DNA of 64,000 bases from Streptomyces colonosanans (lineage in GTDB: Bacteria; Actinomycetota; Actinomycetes; Streptomycetales; Streptomycetaceae), in contig NZ_MLYP01000022.1 in assembly GCF_001866645.1 (NCBI RefSeq), forward strand, positions 1-64,000, in the 5' to 3' direction. Within the stretch, counting starts at the first letter, position 1. Each line of letters begins with the position of its first letter. A program made the translations under genes and the position numbers. The notes beneath the pieces were generated by a model that saw only the letters and a program-made list of their open reading frames with translations, did not search any database and was not told the DNA's origin. Below, in pieces: positions 51,216-60,679 of the stretch.

Positions 51216-51630
51216 GCAAGTGGCGACAGAGCACCTGGCCGAACAGATGCAACAAGGGCAAAGAGAGCCAGGCGCCCAAGCGCCCTTGGTGTCGGTGATC
51301 CTGGACTTCATCGACCTGCATCTGACCGACGCGGACCTGTCTCCCAAGACGATCGCCAGGGCCCACCACATCTCCGTGCGATACCTGCACAGGCTCTTCA
51401 AGGAAGGAGGCACAACGGTCGGTCGGTGGATCCAGCACCGACGGCTGGAGGGGTGCCGACGCGCCCTCACGTTCCGCCGTTGGGAGAACGTGACCATAGG
51501 GGCTGTGGCCAACCGCTGGGGCTTCCAGAGCGCCGCTCACTTCAGCCGAGTCTTCCGGGCCGCCTACGGGATGTCTCCGCAGGAATGGCGGGAAACCGTC
51601 GGCCATGGCTGTCAGCCGATCCGGGGCTGA
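51216..51630 (+). pseudogene. C-terminal half of an AraC family regulator
   Basis: The plus strand carries the double helix-turn-helix FIDLHLTDADLSPKTIARAH, ISVRYLHRLFKEGG, RWIQHRRLEGCRRAL and GFQSAAHFSRVFRAAYGMSP. The N-terminal AraC-binding domain is absent; coding starts in TEHLAEQ at about 51222. An ATG at 51247 could make a DNA-binding fragment of about 127 residues. It belongs to the same subfamily as the AraC genes at 37644 and 39968. Confidence 0.6.
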
Positions 51631-51715
51631 GCCGGATACGCCGAAGCTCCTGGGGACGGGGGGAGACCTCGGGCCTCGAGGCGACAGGTGCGCCTGTGGA
51701 CGGGCACCGGGGGCA

Positions 51716-52453
51716 TCAGGACGGCAGGCGGGCCCAGGCGGCATGGGTGGCGGACAGGCGGTGCGTGGCCACGGAGGTGGTCGCCAGGAGCAGCAGGGCC
51801 AGGCCCAGGGTGGCCACGAGGTGCCCGTGCAGAAGGAGCTCGGCTCCGATAACGGCTCCGAGGAACATGGCCAGCACGGACAGGATCCGGCGGCCGGGGC
51901 GCGGCGCCGCACCGCCGGCCGGGGTGGAGTCGGCGGCCAGTCCCGTCAAGGTCAGGGTCAGTACGGTCGTGGTGAGGTCCGGAACCCCGAGGCGCCGGGC
52001 GACCGCGTTCTGCAAACCCATGCCCAGCCCGAGCAACACGATCAGCGTGTACTGGACACCGGTGGTGACCCGGCCGTCGGTGGCGGCGGTGACGGCGACG
52101 GTGACGGCGACCAGGACCGTCTGTGCCGCGGTGGCCGTCTTCAACAGGCGCCCGCGGTGGGTGGAAAACCGGGTTCCAAGCCTGCCGCCGGCGAGCGCAC
52201 CGAGGAGGAACGCGGTCATCGCGACGACGGAGGCGAGTGCGGAGAGGTTGGGGGCGCCTGCCAGCGCGAATCCCAGAAACACCACGTTGCCCGTCATGTT
52301 GGCGACGAAGACGTGTCCGAGCCCCAGATAGCTCACCGCGTCGACCAGACCGGTGACCACGGTCAGCGTCAGCATCAGCGGAGGCAGCGGGCCGTGAGGA
52401 TCCCCCGAGGGCGGTGCGAGCGTGCGGACCGCGTCAGTCAGCAGCCTGCGCAT
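51716..52453 (-). CDS. DUF1275 (YoaK-like) membrane protein
   Basis: A 245-residue integral membrane protein of about six helices. The family signature is VVTGLVDAVSYLGLGHVFVANMTGN, followed by VVFLGFAL. Later helices include VVAMTAFLLGALAGGRLG, VQYTLIVLLGLGMGLQNAVAR and LAMFLGAVIGAELLL. DUF1275 proteins are of unknown transport function. The gene is complete and stands between the AraC remnant and a divergent hydrolase pseudogene. Confidence 0.85.
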   Translation of the reverse strand: MRRLLTDAVRTLAPPSGDPHGPLPPLMLTLTVVTGLVDAVSYLGLGHVFVANMTGNVVFLGFALAGAPNLSALASVVAMTAFLLGALAGGRLGTRFSTHRGRLLKTATAAQTVLVAVTVAVTAATDGRVTTGVQYTLIVLLGLGMGLQNAVARRLGVPDLTTTVLTLTLTGLAADSTPAGGAAPRPGRRILSVLAMFLGAVIGAELLLHGHLVATLGLALLLLATTSVATHRLSATHAAWARLPS

Positions 52454-52596
52454 ACGGCTTCCTTTCCGCTGCGGTGGGCCGACGGTGCAACACCACGCGG
52501 GTGAGTAGCCCGCTGGCGGGGCCGATCACGATAGCGGCGAGGCCCGCAGTCGATTGACGGGCGAACCGCAGCCGCTGAGTCGTCAGACTAGTCAGG

Positions 52597-53436
52597 GTGG
52601 ATGCCCTTGTGTGTCCTGTCCGCGCACTGCAACGTGCCTCACAGCGCACTTGGTTCTCCGTAGTCGAGAAGCCGGAGGCCGACGAGGAGTGGATCACTGT
52701 CCCGGGCGGTCCGACGGGCAGCGTCCGGGCGCGCATCGTCAAGCCCGCTGGCGCGGCGGGCACTCTCCCGGTGATCCTCTACATCCACGGGGCGGGCTGG
52801 GTCTTCGGCAACGCCCACACTCACGACCGCCTGGTGCGTGAACTCGCCATCGGCGCGAACGCCGCCGTCGTGTTCCCCGAGTACGACCTGTCACCCGAGG
52901 CCCGCTACCCGGTCGCCGTCGAGCAGAACTTCGCCGTCGCGAAGTGAATCGTGGAGCAGAGAGCCTCCAAAGGCCTCGACGGCTCCCGGCTGGCCGTGGC
53001 CGGGGACTCCGTCGGCGGCCACATGACAGCCGCCCTGACCCTGATGGCCAAGCAACGCGGTGGCATCCCGCTGCTCCAGCAGGTGCTGTTCTACCCGGTC
53101 ACCGACGCCAGCTTCGACACCGGCTCCTACCACCAGTTCGCCACCGGCTACTTCCTGCGCCGGGACGGTATGCAGTGGTTCTGGGACCAGTACACGACCG
53201 ACAAGAACGAGCGCGCCCAGATCACCGCGTCCCCGATGCGTGCCACGACCGAGCAGCTGCGCGGCCTGCCTCCAACCTTGGTGATCACGGCCGAGGCCGA
53301 CGTGCTGCGCGACAAAGGCGAGGCCTACGCCAACAAGCTACGGGAGGCCGGCGTATTGGTCACCGCCGTGCGTGCCGTCGCACAGCGGGGTTGGCACCGC
53401 GATGACCGCGACGTCGAACCCGGCCAGGTCGCCTGA
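52597..53436 (+). pseudogene. alpha/beta hydrolase (HSL family) with internal stop and lost C-terminus
   Basis: The plus strand reads LPVILYIHGAGWVFGNAH, FPEYDLSPEARYPVAVEQNF, AVAK, a TGA at 52945-52947, then in the same frame IVEQRASKGLD and AVAGDSVGG. Homologues have Trp (TGG) at the stop, so a single G-to-A change is likely. The end, after ITAEADVLRDKGEAYANKLR, leaves the family before the catalytic His. It is a relative of the intact gene at 38782-39771 and is not functional. Confidence 0.7.
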
Positions 53437-53631
53437 CGTGGTCGGCGTGCCGTCGTAAGGTCCCCGCTCATCGCGGAGCCAAGGGCCGAGCTTCACCTCC
53501 AATCCTCACCAAGTCCGGTCCGCCTGTGCGTTACGCGCCCGCGAGCAGCGTGATCGGCGCTGTGGGCGCAGGGTCGGCTCGGGTGATCGCCGATACCGAC
53601 TTCGGCGTCCGCGTCGGCTGAAGCTCGCGGA

Positions 53632-54972
53632 TCACGCCGCGCTCAGGGCCTCCGTCGGGGCCAGGCGGGCGGCACGCACGGATGGGTACACGCCCGCCAG
53701 GACGCCGATGGCCGTCGCTCCGCCCGTGCCCACGGCCAGAGCGGTCAAAGGGATCACCGGTGGCCAGCCCTGATACGTCACGTAGGCGACCGTGGCAAGT
53801 GCGCCGATCGCCGTTCCCGCCACACCGCCGAGCAGGGAGAGCACCACGGACTCCGTCATGAACTGGCCCCTGATCTGTCTGCGGTTGGCTCCCAGCGCCC
53901 GCCGGAGACCGATCTCGCTGCGCCGCTCCAGGACGGAGATGTACATGGTGTTGGCGACCCCGATGCCGCCGACCAGCAGGGCCACTCCCGCCAGTCCCAG
54001 GAAGAGAGCCGAGAACGTGCTGTTCGCCGCACGTTTTGCGGCCAGGGCGTCGGACGGTCGGCTGACCTGCACCAGTCCGGGCAGCTGCGGGTTGAGGGTG
54101 GCAGGCAGGACGTCGGCCACGGCTTCCATGGCGTCCTCGTCGGCCCGTACGTAGACGACCGTGGGGTGTCCGTCGAAGGCGAGTTCCCGTTCTGCCGCCT
54201 GCCAGCCCACCAGGACGGAGCGGTCGAGGTCCTCGGCGAGCGGCATCGGGTCGAGGACGCCGATGACCGTGAACCACGTCTGATTGATGATGACCTGCGG
54301 GGCCTGCTGTCCCGGGACGATGCGGGGAATGCCGAGCCGGGCGGCGGCCTGGTAGCCGAGTACGACGGTGGGCAGCCGGTCGGTGGAGGGGGTCAGGAAA
54401 CGGCCCGAGGCTACTTCGCCGTTCACTGTGGGCAGCAGGTCGTCCTGACTGGCGAGGACGGTGAGCCCGAGCCCATCGTTGGGGTCGGTCCGGTCGGAGC
54501 GCCGGACGATCGCGTGCGTGTTGGCGACGGCACTCGTGCGGCTCACCGGGCCGATTCTGGCGGCCATTCCCGCAGCCTCCGGCGGCAGCAGCACCGCGGG
54601 TTTCTGGTTGGGCTGCGGCTGTGCTCTGAGCAGATTCGTGCCCAGCGCCGTCAGTTGCTCGTCGAGGGCAGCCCGGCTCGACGCCGGAATTCCCGTGACC
54701 AGGACGAGCGTGAGGATGCCGATCGAAATGCCGAGTGCGGACAGAGCCGCCCTCATCCGGCGAATACGGATGCCGAGCAGTCCGAGCCGCAGCACGTCCG
54801 ACGGCGCCAGCCGCACGGGGCGGGTCGGGTCGCGGTGCCTGGCGTCCGCGCCTGTGGCGCGAGCCGGGGCCGGATGTCGGTGCCTCGCGTCTGCGGGGCG
54901 GGGCTGGTCATGGCGCCTGGCGTCCGCGTCCGCGGGGCGGTCGCCTCCGGGAGAAGTCGTACCGCGGGTCAC
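53632..54972 (-). CDS. MacB-like ABC transporter permease
   Basis: A 446-residue membrane protein. One helix lies at about residues 70-90 ([22 protein letters not shown]). A large extracytoplasmic MacB_PCD domain of about 200 residues follows, then three C-terminal helices ([60 protein letters not shown]). [19 protein letters not shown] is the FtsX/MacB coupling helix. The GTG at 54972 overlaps the ATPase stop (GTGA). With the ATPase and adaptor genes it forms a MacAB-like efflux or membrane-mechanotransmission complex. The N-terminal 60 residues are Arg/Pro/Asp-rich. Confidence 0.88.
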   Translation of the reverse strand: MTRGTTSPGGDRPADADARRHDQPRPADARHRHPAPARATGADARHRDPTRPVRLAPSDVLRLGLLGIRIRRMRAALSALGISIGILTLVLVTGIPASSRAALDEQLTALGTNLLRAQPQPNQKPAVLLPPEAAGMAARIGPVSRTSAVANTHAIVRRSDRTDPNDGLGLTVLASQDDLLPTVNGEVASGRFLTPSTDRLPTVVLGYQAAARLGIPRIVPGQQAPQVIINQTWFTVIGVLDPMPLAEDLDRSVLVGWQAAERELAFDGHPTVVYVRADEDAMEAVADVLPATLNPQLPGLVQVSRPSDALAAKRAANSTFSALFLGLAGVALLVGGIGVANTMYISVLERRSEIGLRRALGANRRQIRGQFMTESVVLSLLGGVAGTAIGALATVAYVTYQGWPPVIPLTALAVGTGGATAIGVLAGVYPSVRAARLAPTEALSAA

Positions 54973-55778
54973 GCGCCGCCCCCGGCGGCCCGCGCCTCGT
55001 CGTGCACGTCGGCGACGACGTGCCCGTCCCGCATCTCGATCCGGCGGGGCAGGCGTGCCGCGATGTCCCGATCGTGCGTGATGACGGCGATGGTGGTGCC
55101 CTCGCTGTTCAGCTGGGTGAGGAGGTGAAGCACGGACTGTCCGTTCGCGGTGTCGAGGGCACCGGTCGGCTCGTCGGCGAGGACCAGCGCGGGCTCGTTG
55201 ACCAAGGCCCTGGCGATGGCCACCCGCTGGCGTTCGCCGCCCGAGAGCTGGTGCGGCAGATGGCGGGTGCGGTGGGCAAGACCGACACGGTCGAGGGCGG
55301 TCACGGCCATCGGCCGGCGCCGGCGGCGCGGCACGCCCGCGTAGAGCAGTCCCGTGCCGACGTTCTCCTCGGCCGTGAGGCCGTCCGTGAGGTGGAAGTG
55401 CTGGAAGACGAACCCCAGCCAGCGTCCGCGCAGCGCGGACAGTTCCCGGTCGGACAGCCGTGCGGCATCCCGGCCGCCGATCCGGACGGTGCCGCTGGTC
55501 GGCCTGTCGAGGGTGCCCATGATGTTCAGCAAGGTGGACTTGCCGGAGCCCGAGCGGCCGACGATCGCCAGCAACTCGCCCGCCCGGATGGTCAGGGAAG
55601 CGTTGTCGAGGGCGGTGACGCCTCCTGGGTAGACCTTGCGGACGTTCTGGACGGCGAGGACGGGGGCGCCGGGGTCGACGGGCAGGTTCGGCGGGGTGTC
55701 CCACCGTGCCCGCAGACTGGTCGGCGTCCCCGGTGGGTTGGGCAGTGGTTTTGCTGGGCCGGGCCGCGGGCTCGTCAT
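54969..55778 (-). CDS. MacB/LolD-like ABC transporter ATPase
   Basis: A 269-residue ATPase subunit. Walker A is [13 protein letters not shown] near residue 75, then the Q-loop [17 protein letters not shown]. The signature is [15 protein letters not shown] near 178, Walker B is [13 protein letters not shown], and the switch His is in [16 protein letters not shown] 40-residue Pro-rich leader precedes the fold. Its start overlaps the adaptor stop and its stop overlaps the permease start, so all three are coupled. Confidence 0.93.
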   Translation of the reverse strand: MTSPRPGPAKPLPNPPGTPTSLRARWDTPPNLPVDPGAPVLAVQNVRKVYPGGVTALDNASLTIRAGELLAIVGRSGSGKSTLLNIMGTLDRPTSGTVRIGGRDAARLSDRELSALRGRWLGFVFQHFHLTDGLTAEENVGTGLLYAGVPRRRRRPMAVTALDRVGLAHRTRHLPHQLSGGERQRVAIARALVNEPALVLADEPTGALDTANGQSVLHLLTQLNSEGTTIAVITHDRDIAARLPRRIEMRDGHVVADVHDEARAAGGGA

Positions 55779-57025
55779 GACGCCGTCACCACCACGTCGC
55801 CCTCCTCGACGCCGGCACCGCTGACCTCCACGAGCCCCTTGGCGAACAGACCCGTCTCGACCCCGACCAGCTTCCCGCCGGGGCGCTGCAACGCGTAACC
55901 GCCCTCGCTCAGCGCCAGGAGAGCGCCCACCGGGACCACGAGCACGTCCTTCCTGGTCGCGGCCGTGAAGACGACCTGTACGGACGCCGCGTCGATCTTG
56001 GCGATGTCGGCGCTGTGCGTCGGCCGCACCTTCACCTGGAGCGTGGGGGTCGTGTCGACGCCGTCGCCCGCGTCGCTGTCGTTGCTGCCCTGCACCGTGG
56101 TGCTGACCGACATGACGTTGCCGGGGACGTCCTTGGTGTCGGGGAGGGTGATGGTGACCTTGTCGCCCTTGTGGATGGAGTCGGCGCTGCTCGCGTCGAC
56201 CTTCACCGTGACCGTCTTCTCCTGCGAGGTGAGGGTGAGGACGTCCTCGGTGGCAGGGTCACCGAGCTGCGCCGTGACGGCGTCGACGCGCAAGGGCCCG
56301 GACAGAACCACGGTCCGGTCCGGATCCAGCGTTCCGGTCGTCTTCCGGCCGGTGTCGTGCTGCCAGCGCTTGAGCGCTTCGAGTACTCCGGTGGTCAGTT
56401 CGGTGCCGACGCCACCCGCACCAGCGCTTGTTGTTCCGTTGTTCGCCTCACTGCCCATACCGCTGTCCGTTCCGCCACCCGCTGGAGTCTCCGGGACCTG
56501 CCGGGGCCGGGGACCGATGTCGTAACCGAGGGCCTGCAGGTTCTCGACCAGGACGGTCACGTCCCGTCCGTTCGTCCCCGCCTTGTCCAGCGGGCGGAAG
56601 AACGGGGTGTCGCCGAAGAACGACGTGACCGGCTCGTCGTCGATCCAGTACAGGGGCTTTCCCCGGGAGACGACGGAGCCGGAGGCGGGAAGTCTGCTGA
56701 TGACGCCCTTCCCGGTGCCCTTGACCGTGACGTGGCCGCCGAAGCCGAGCACGCCGGACAGGGTCCGGGAGTCGGCCAGGTCAGCTCGCTTCACCTTGGT
56801 GGTCTGGGCGGAGGGAGCGGCGGCGGGGCCGGGTTGCTGCCGCTTGCCGTGGTCCGAGAGCGCCGTCGCCCCGTAGATGCCACCCGTGGCGACCGCGAGC
56901 ACGGCCGCCACCACACTCACCCTGCGCAGAGCCCGCCGCGGCCGCTTCCGGGACGATTCCCCACTCGTCGGCGAACTGTCGCTGCCGGGCGCGCCACTGC
57001 CGGCCGCCGAGCCGCTACTTGTCAC
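55775..57025 (-). CDS. membrane-fusion/adaptor protein with peptidoglycan-binding domain
   Basis: A 416-residue exported adaptor. A single N-terminal membrane segment follows [10 protein letters not shown] ([20 protein letters not shown]). [21 protein letters not shown] is the lipoyl-like hairpin region. [14 protein letters not shown]...[22 protein letters not shown] is a PG_binding_1 type repeat near residues 150-235. The C-terminal part has the HlyD/RND-adaptor barrel ([50 protein letters not shown]). It links the ABC pump to the cell wall. The GTG at 57025 overlaps the lipoprotein stop by 11 bp. Confidence 0.82.
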   Translation of the reverse strand: MTSSGSAAGSGAPGSDSSPTSGESSRKRPRRALRRVSVVAAVLAVATGGIYGATALSDHGKRQQPGPAAAPSAQTTKVKRADLADSRTLSGVLGFGGHVTVKGTGKGVISRLPASGSVVSRGKPLYWIDDEPVTSFFGDTPFFRPLDKAGTNGRDVTVLVENLQALGYDIGPRPRQVPETPAGGGTDSGMGSEANNGTTSAGAGGVGTELTTGVLEALKRWQHDTGRKTTGTLDPDRTVVLSGPLRVDAVTAQLGDPATEDVLTLTSQEKTVTVKVDASSADSIHKGDKVTITLPDTKDVPGNVMSVSTTVQGSNDSDAGDGVDTTPTLQVKVRPTHSADIAKIDAASVQVVFTAATRKDVLVVPVGALLALSEGGYALQRPGGKLVGVETGLFAKGLVEVSGAGVEEGDVVVTAS

Positions 57026-57677
57026 TGAACGCCTCCAGCAAACAGGCCCGGTCGGCCTCGGTTTCCTTGGACTCGGGGAGGCTGCCCGTGGTGTCGTCGT
57101 CGTAGGTCCAGCCCAGGCCGTCCGGGTACACACTTGTGTCGGAGATCAGGTGGATCTTCATGCCTCTGTGCTGAAGGCACTTGACGTACGCGCGGTAGTC
57201 GTCCGCGTAGTGCGCGTTGGTCTCGGGACTGGTCTCGGGAGGTCGGAGCGGCAGCTTGACCAGGCAGGCGTCGTAAGCGGCCTGGTACTTGGAGTTGTCC
57301 TTCTCGCTCACCTTGGGGGCTGCCTGCTTGGCGCCGGCCGCGGCCGCCCGCTCGGTGTTCATCGGCACACCGTGCGCCTGGAGGCACGCGTTGTAGGCGT
57401 CCGAGAGCCGCTGCTCCTCCTCCAGGGAAGTGTCCAGCCTCAGTTGGGGCCGTTTGGCGTCCACGGCCGAGTCGTGCGCGCCGCCCTTCGACGCCGTGCT
57501 CTTGCCCGCCGGCGCGCCGGACTGCAAGGTGTCCACACCCTTGCCCGAGCTGCTCCCGGCGCCGTCACCGCCGCCGCATGCGGTCAGCGTCATTCCGGCG
57601 GCGACACCCAGGCCGACGACGGCAAGGATTCGGGATGAGTACGTGGACGAGTGCGTGGCTGTGTGCTTGTGCTGCAT
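57015..57677 (-). CDS. lipoprotein with repeated AYxxCL motifs
   Basis: A 220-residue lipoprotein. The lipobox is MTLTAC with the lipid Cys at residue 34 after a typical signal. The mature part repeats a Cys motif: AYNACLQAHG at 95-103, AYDACL at 135-140, AYVKCLQHRG at 163-172 and RACL at 210-213. Four Cys at similar spacing suggest two disulfides. The family is unknown to me. It is first in the pump operon and divergent from the response regulator. The sensor domain of the adjacent kinase contains like motifs (ATCLRDHGG, VNACLARR), so the lipoprotein may share its ligand or present it to the kinase. ATG at 57677 chosen over GTG at 57695. Confidence 0.72.
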   Translation of the reverse strand: MQHKHTATHSSTYSSRILAVVGLGVAAGMTLTACGGGDGAGSSSGKGVDTLQSGAPAGKSTASKGGAHDSAVDAKRPQLRLDTSLEEEQRLSDAYNACLQAHGVPMNTERAAAAGAKQAAPKVSEKDNSKYQAAYDACLVKLPLRPPETSPETNAHYADDYRAYVKCLQHRGMKIHLISDTSVYPDGLGWTYDDDTTGSLPESKETEADRACLLEAFSDK

Positions 57678-57762
57678 GCCGGACAGCGTGCGCAACGAAT
57701 GTCAGGCAAACGTCAGGAACTAATAGTGGTCCGGTATTCCTGCCGGGGAAGGGCTTCTGGAC

Positions 57763-57794
57763 GAACAGAACACCGCTGTTCCTGTTCCTAGACT
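57763..57794. promoter_or_regulatory. inverted repeat and -10 box between two-component and pump genes
   Basis: GAACAG (57763-57768) and CTGTTC (57776-57781) form an inverted repeat, with an extra direct copy CTGTTC at 57782-57787. TAGACT (57789-57794) fits a -10 box 7 bp before the response-regulator ATG, which lacks a Shine-Dalgarno site. The repeats are a likely binding site for the response regulator, controlling itself and the pump operon. Confidence 0.5.
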
Positions 57795-57800
57795 GACGCC

Positions 57801-58565
57801 ATGTGCGCAGAAGTGTTGATAGCCGAGGACGATGCCGACCAGGCCGAACTGGTCCGTCGGTACCTGGAGCACGAGGGGCACGCGGTGACCCTCGTGCACG
57901 ACGGCCGCTCCGCTCTCGACCTGCTGCGCAGCAGACGCCCCGACCTGCTGGTCCTCGATGTGATGATGCCGCGGGTCGACGGGCTCGACGTGTGCCGCAT
58001 CGTGCGTGCGGAACCCCGTCTTGCGGACCTTCCTGTGCTCATGCTGACGGCCAGATCGTCCGAGGACGATCTCCTGCTCGGTCTGGATCTTGGCGCGGAC
58101 GACTACATGACCAAGCCGTTCAGTCCGCGCGAACTCATGGCGCGCATACGGGCCCTGCTACGGCGGAGCGACCGGGGCGCGGACACCGTTTCCGGCCGGG
58201 GAACGGATCCCTCTTCCTCCGTACTGGAGGCCGGCCCGGTGACGGTCGACCGCGCCCGGCACGAAGTGTGGGCGTACGGACGCACGATCCGCTGTACGCC
58301 GGGCGAATTCCGCCTCCTCGACCTGCTCGCCGAGCACCCGGGGCAGGTCCTGTCCAGAGCTCAGATCCTCGAGCGTCTGCACGGCTCCGACCCGTTCATC
58401 ACCCCCAGGACGGTCGACGTCCACGTCATGAACCTGCGCCGCAAGTTCAAGGACGCCCAAGCGGACGCACAGCCCGCTATGGCACGGCACCTTTCGCCCC
58501 TGGTCACCGTGTACGGGGTGGGGTACAAGCTCGTGGACGACCAGCAGGTTCGCCCTCATGCGTAG
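57801..58565 (+). CDS. OmpR/PhoB-family response regulator
   Basis: A 254-residue two-component response regulator. The receiver domain has the acidic pair in IAEDD near residue 8-11, the phosphorylated Asp53 (LVLDVMMP), Thr in MLTARSS and Lys in DYMTKPFSPREL near 103. The winged-helix output domain (about 145-248) has FRLLDLLAEHPGQVLSRAQIL, TVDVHVMNLRRKF and TVYGVGYKL. It overlaps the kinase gene by 8 bp and is divergent from the lipoprotein/pump operon, its likely target. Confidence 0.95.
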   Translation: MCAEVLIAEDDADQAELVRRYLEHEGHAVTLVHDGRSALDLLRSRRPDLLVLDVMMPRVDGLDVCRIVRAEPRLADLPVLMLTARSSEDDLLLGLDLGADDYMTKPFSPRELMARIRALLRRSDRGADTVSGRGTDPSSSVLEAGPVTVDRARHEVWAYGRTIRCTPGEFRLLDLLAEHPGQVLSRAQILERLHGSDPFITPRTVDVHVMNLRRKFKDAQADAQPAMARHLSPLVTVYGVGYKLVDDQQVRPHA

Positions 58566-60501
58566 AGCCCGGACCACGGCCGCCACCTCCACCTCCCCAA
58601 CCATTCCAGCCGCCTCAACCTCGCCTCCGCGGCACAGTCTGCTGCTGCGTCTGCTGGCGGTCTCGGCCCTCGTCTCGGTCTGCTCGATCACCGTCACCGC
58701 ATGGGTGGTGGTGCAGAGCACCGCCGTCGCGCTCAGCCGTGAGCGAGGCCAGGCACTGGCCGACGACGCCCGGGTCTACGACACCCTCCTTGGTTACGCC
58801 GCGACTCATCCGACCTGGAGCGGTGTCCGGCCCACCGTGGACCGGCTCGCGCGGTCGACCGGCCACCGCATCGTCCTACTCGGCAAGGACGGCCGCCCCC
58901 TCGCAGACTCGGCCGTCGACCGGGACCACCCGTTCCAGCGGCCGCAGAAGGCGACCGCGGTCGTCGACCCGCTGGCCGTCGACCCGGAACTGAGCAAGAA
59001 CAAGGACGCGGACACGGACGACGGCTCCGGGACCGAGCTGATCGACTCGCGGGCCGTGGGCCCCTTCAAGCTGTCCGGGGAAGACAGCGAGTACCTGAAA
59101 GTCATCGCGACCCGGGTGGCCACGTGTCTGCGCGACCACGGCGGCGTCCAGGCACATATGCGCACAATGCCCAGCGGACGTCCGAGAGTGGTGGTGCCGA
59201 GTCCTGGTGGTGCGCCGATCTTCGGCGACCAGCGCTGCCCCACGACGGCGCTCACCGATCCGACACCGTCGGAAGCCGAAGCCCTGAAATCGCTCACCAC
59301 GCTCGTCAACGCATGTCTGGCCCGCCGGCAGGCGGACGCGGTGACACTGGCCCTCGACGGCAGCTGGGAGGCGCGGACCCACAACGCGCCCCCTGCCTCG
59401 ACCGTCACCCCGTGCCTGACGACGAGCCGCAGTCAGCAGCTGGCGCCGTACGTGGCCCCCGCCGCACTCATGTACGTCAGCGGCCCCGGACGCACGGCGA
59501 CAACCTTCTTCGACCTCTCTCCCGCCAACCGGCTCCGTATCGCCGGCTGGGCCGCGGCCGTGCTGGTGCTGACGGTTGCCGTGACCACGCTGGCGGGCAT
59601 CCGCCTGGTGAAGCCACTCAGGACACTGACCGCAGCGGCCATGCGCATGAAGGCCGGCGAGCTGTCCACGCGCGTGCCGGTACGGGGAGACGACGAGATC
59701 GCGAGGCTCTCGGCCGCCTTCAACGCGATGTCGCTGCGCCGCGAACGGCTGGAATCCGTACGGCGGGACATGACCAACGACATTGCTCATGAGCTGCGTA
59801 CGCCGGTGAGCAACATCCGGGGCTGGCTGGAGGCGGTGGAGGACGGCCTCGCGCGTCCCGACGCCGAGTTGGTGACCTCCCTGCTGGGGCAGGCCCGCCA
59901 GCTCCAGCACATCATCGACGACCTGCGGGACCTCTCGGCGGCAGAGGCCGGCGAGCTCCGTCTGTCGCCCGAGTCCGTCCAGGTCACCGAACTCCTGTCG
60001 GCCACCGCCACGTCCAACCAGGCCACGGCCGCCGCAGCCGGTGTCACCGTCCGCACCGTGACAACCGGACCCGTCCAGGTCATGGCCGACCCGGTACGGA
60101 TACGGCAGATGGTGAGCAATCTCGTATCGAACGCGATCCGCCACACGCCCGCCGGAGGCTCCGTCACGCTGAGCGCCCGCGTCGAGGCCGACCTCGGCGG
60201 GGCCGATCCCGACGAGGTCGCCACAGCCGTGATCGACGTGGCGGACACCGGCACCGGAATCCCGGCCGACGACCTGCCGCATGTCTTCGACCGGTTCTGG
60301 CGCGCGGACAAATCCCGCAACCGGCAGAGCGGCGGCAGCGGCCTCGGACTGGCCATCGTCCGCCGCCTGGCCGAAGCGCACCATGGGACCGTCACCGCAA
60401 CGAGCACACCGGGCGCCGGTTCGACCTTCACCCTCCGCCTGCCGCAGCGCCGGCCCGCCGTCGGACCGAACTCACCGATGGACCAAGCCAGTACGACATG
60501 A
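58558..60501 (+). CDS. sensor histidine kinase
   Basis: A 647-residue membrane kinase. Helices at about 28-52 and 329-350 bracket a 275-residue extracytoplasmic sensor domain that includes VATCLRDHGG (Cys190) and VNACLARRQADA (Cys253). A HAMP domain follows (VKPLRTLTAAAMRMKAGELS). His411 in the H-box (NDIAHELRTPVSN) is the phosphorylation site. N, G1, F and G2 boxes follow (NLVSNAIRHTPAGG, VADTGTGIP, VFDRFWRADKS, GGSGLGLAIV). It phosphorylates the adjacent response regulator. The signal is unknown; envelope stress or an antimicrobial is plausible given the pump. Confidence 0.94.
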   Translation: MRRARTTAATSTSPTIPAASTSPPRHSLLLRLLAVSALVSVCSITVTAWVVVQSTAVALSRERGQALADDARVYDTLLGYAATHPTWSGVRPTVDRLARSTGHRIVLLGKDGRPLADSAVDRDHPFQRPQKATAVVDPLAVDPELSKNKDADTDDGSGTELIDSRAVGPFKLSGEDSEYLKVIATRVATCLRDHGGVQAHMRTMPSGRPRVVVPSPGGAPIFGDQRCPTTALTDPTPSEAEALKSLTTLVNACLARRQADAVTLALDGSWEARTHNAPPASTVTPCLTTSRSQQLAPYVAPAALMYVSGPGRTATTFFDLSPANRLRIAGWAAAVLVLTVAVTTLAGIRLVKPLRTLTAAAMRMKAGELSTRVPVRGDDEIARLSAAFNAMSLRRERLESVRRDMTNDIAHELRTPVSNIRGWLEAVEDGLARPDAELVTSLLGQARQLQHIIDDLRDLSAAEAGELRLSPESVQVTELLSATATSNQATAAAAGVTVRTVTTGPVQVMADPVRIRQMVSNLVSNAIRHTPAGGSVTLSARVEADLGGADPDEVATAVIDVADTGTGIPADDLPHVFDRFWRADKSRNRQSGGSGLGLAIVRRLAEAHHGTVTATSTPGAGSTFTLRLPQRRPAVGPNSPMDQASTT

Positions 60502-60614
60502 TTGGCATTCCTTCGCACGGCGTGACCATCAGGGCGTCACTCGCGTCGCAGAGCCCGCGTCCGCCAGTCGACAAGCTCGAATGGCCGGCTCCCAGTCACT
60601 GGCCGGCACTGAAC

Positions 60615-60660
60615 GACCGCGCTCCCGCCCCGGACGTGTTCGCCGGACGGGAGCGCGGTC
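60615..60660. terminator. hairpin terminator
   Basis: A 13-bp perfect stem pairs GACCGCGCTCCCG (60615-60627) with CGGGAGCGCGGTC (60648-60660), loop 20. It lies 20 bp after the stop of the minus-strand MFS gene and 113 bp after the kinase stop, so it probably serves both. Confidence 0.7.
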
Positions 60661-60679
60661 GGTGGGTGGGTCAGGACCT

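Noticed and set aside
52586..52593. Second GACTAGTC palindrome
   Set aside because: Matches the core of the 36541 operator but without the outer ATCGAAC/GTTCGAT arms, so it is probably chance.
52945..52947. TGA as a selenocysteine or recoded codon
   Set aside because: The aligned residue is Trp, no selenocysteine context is visible and the C-terminal catalytic part is also lost, so simple decay fits.
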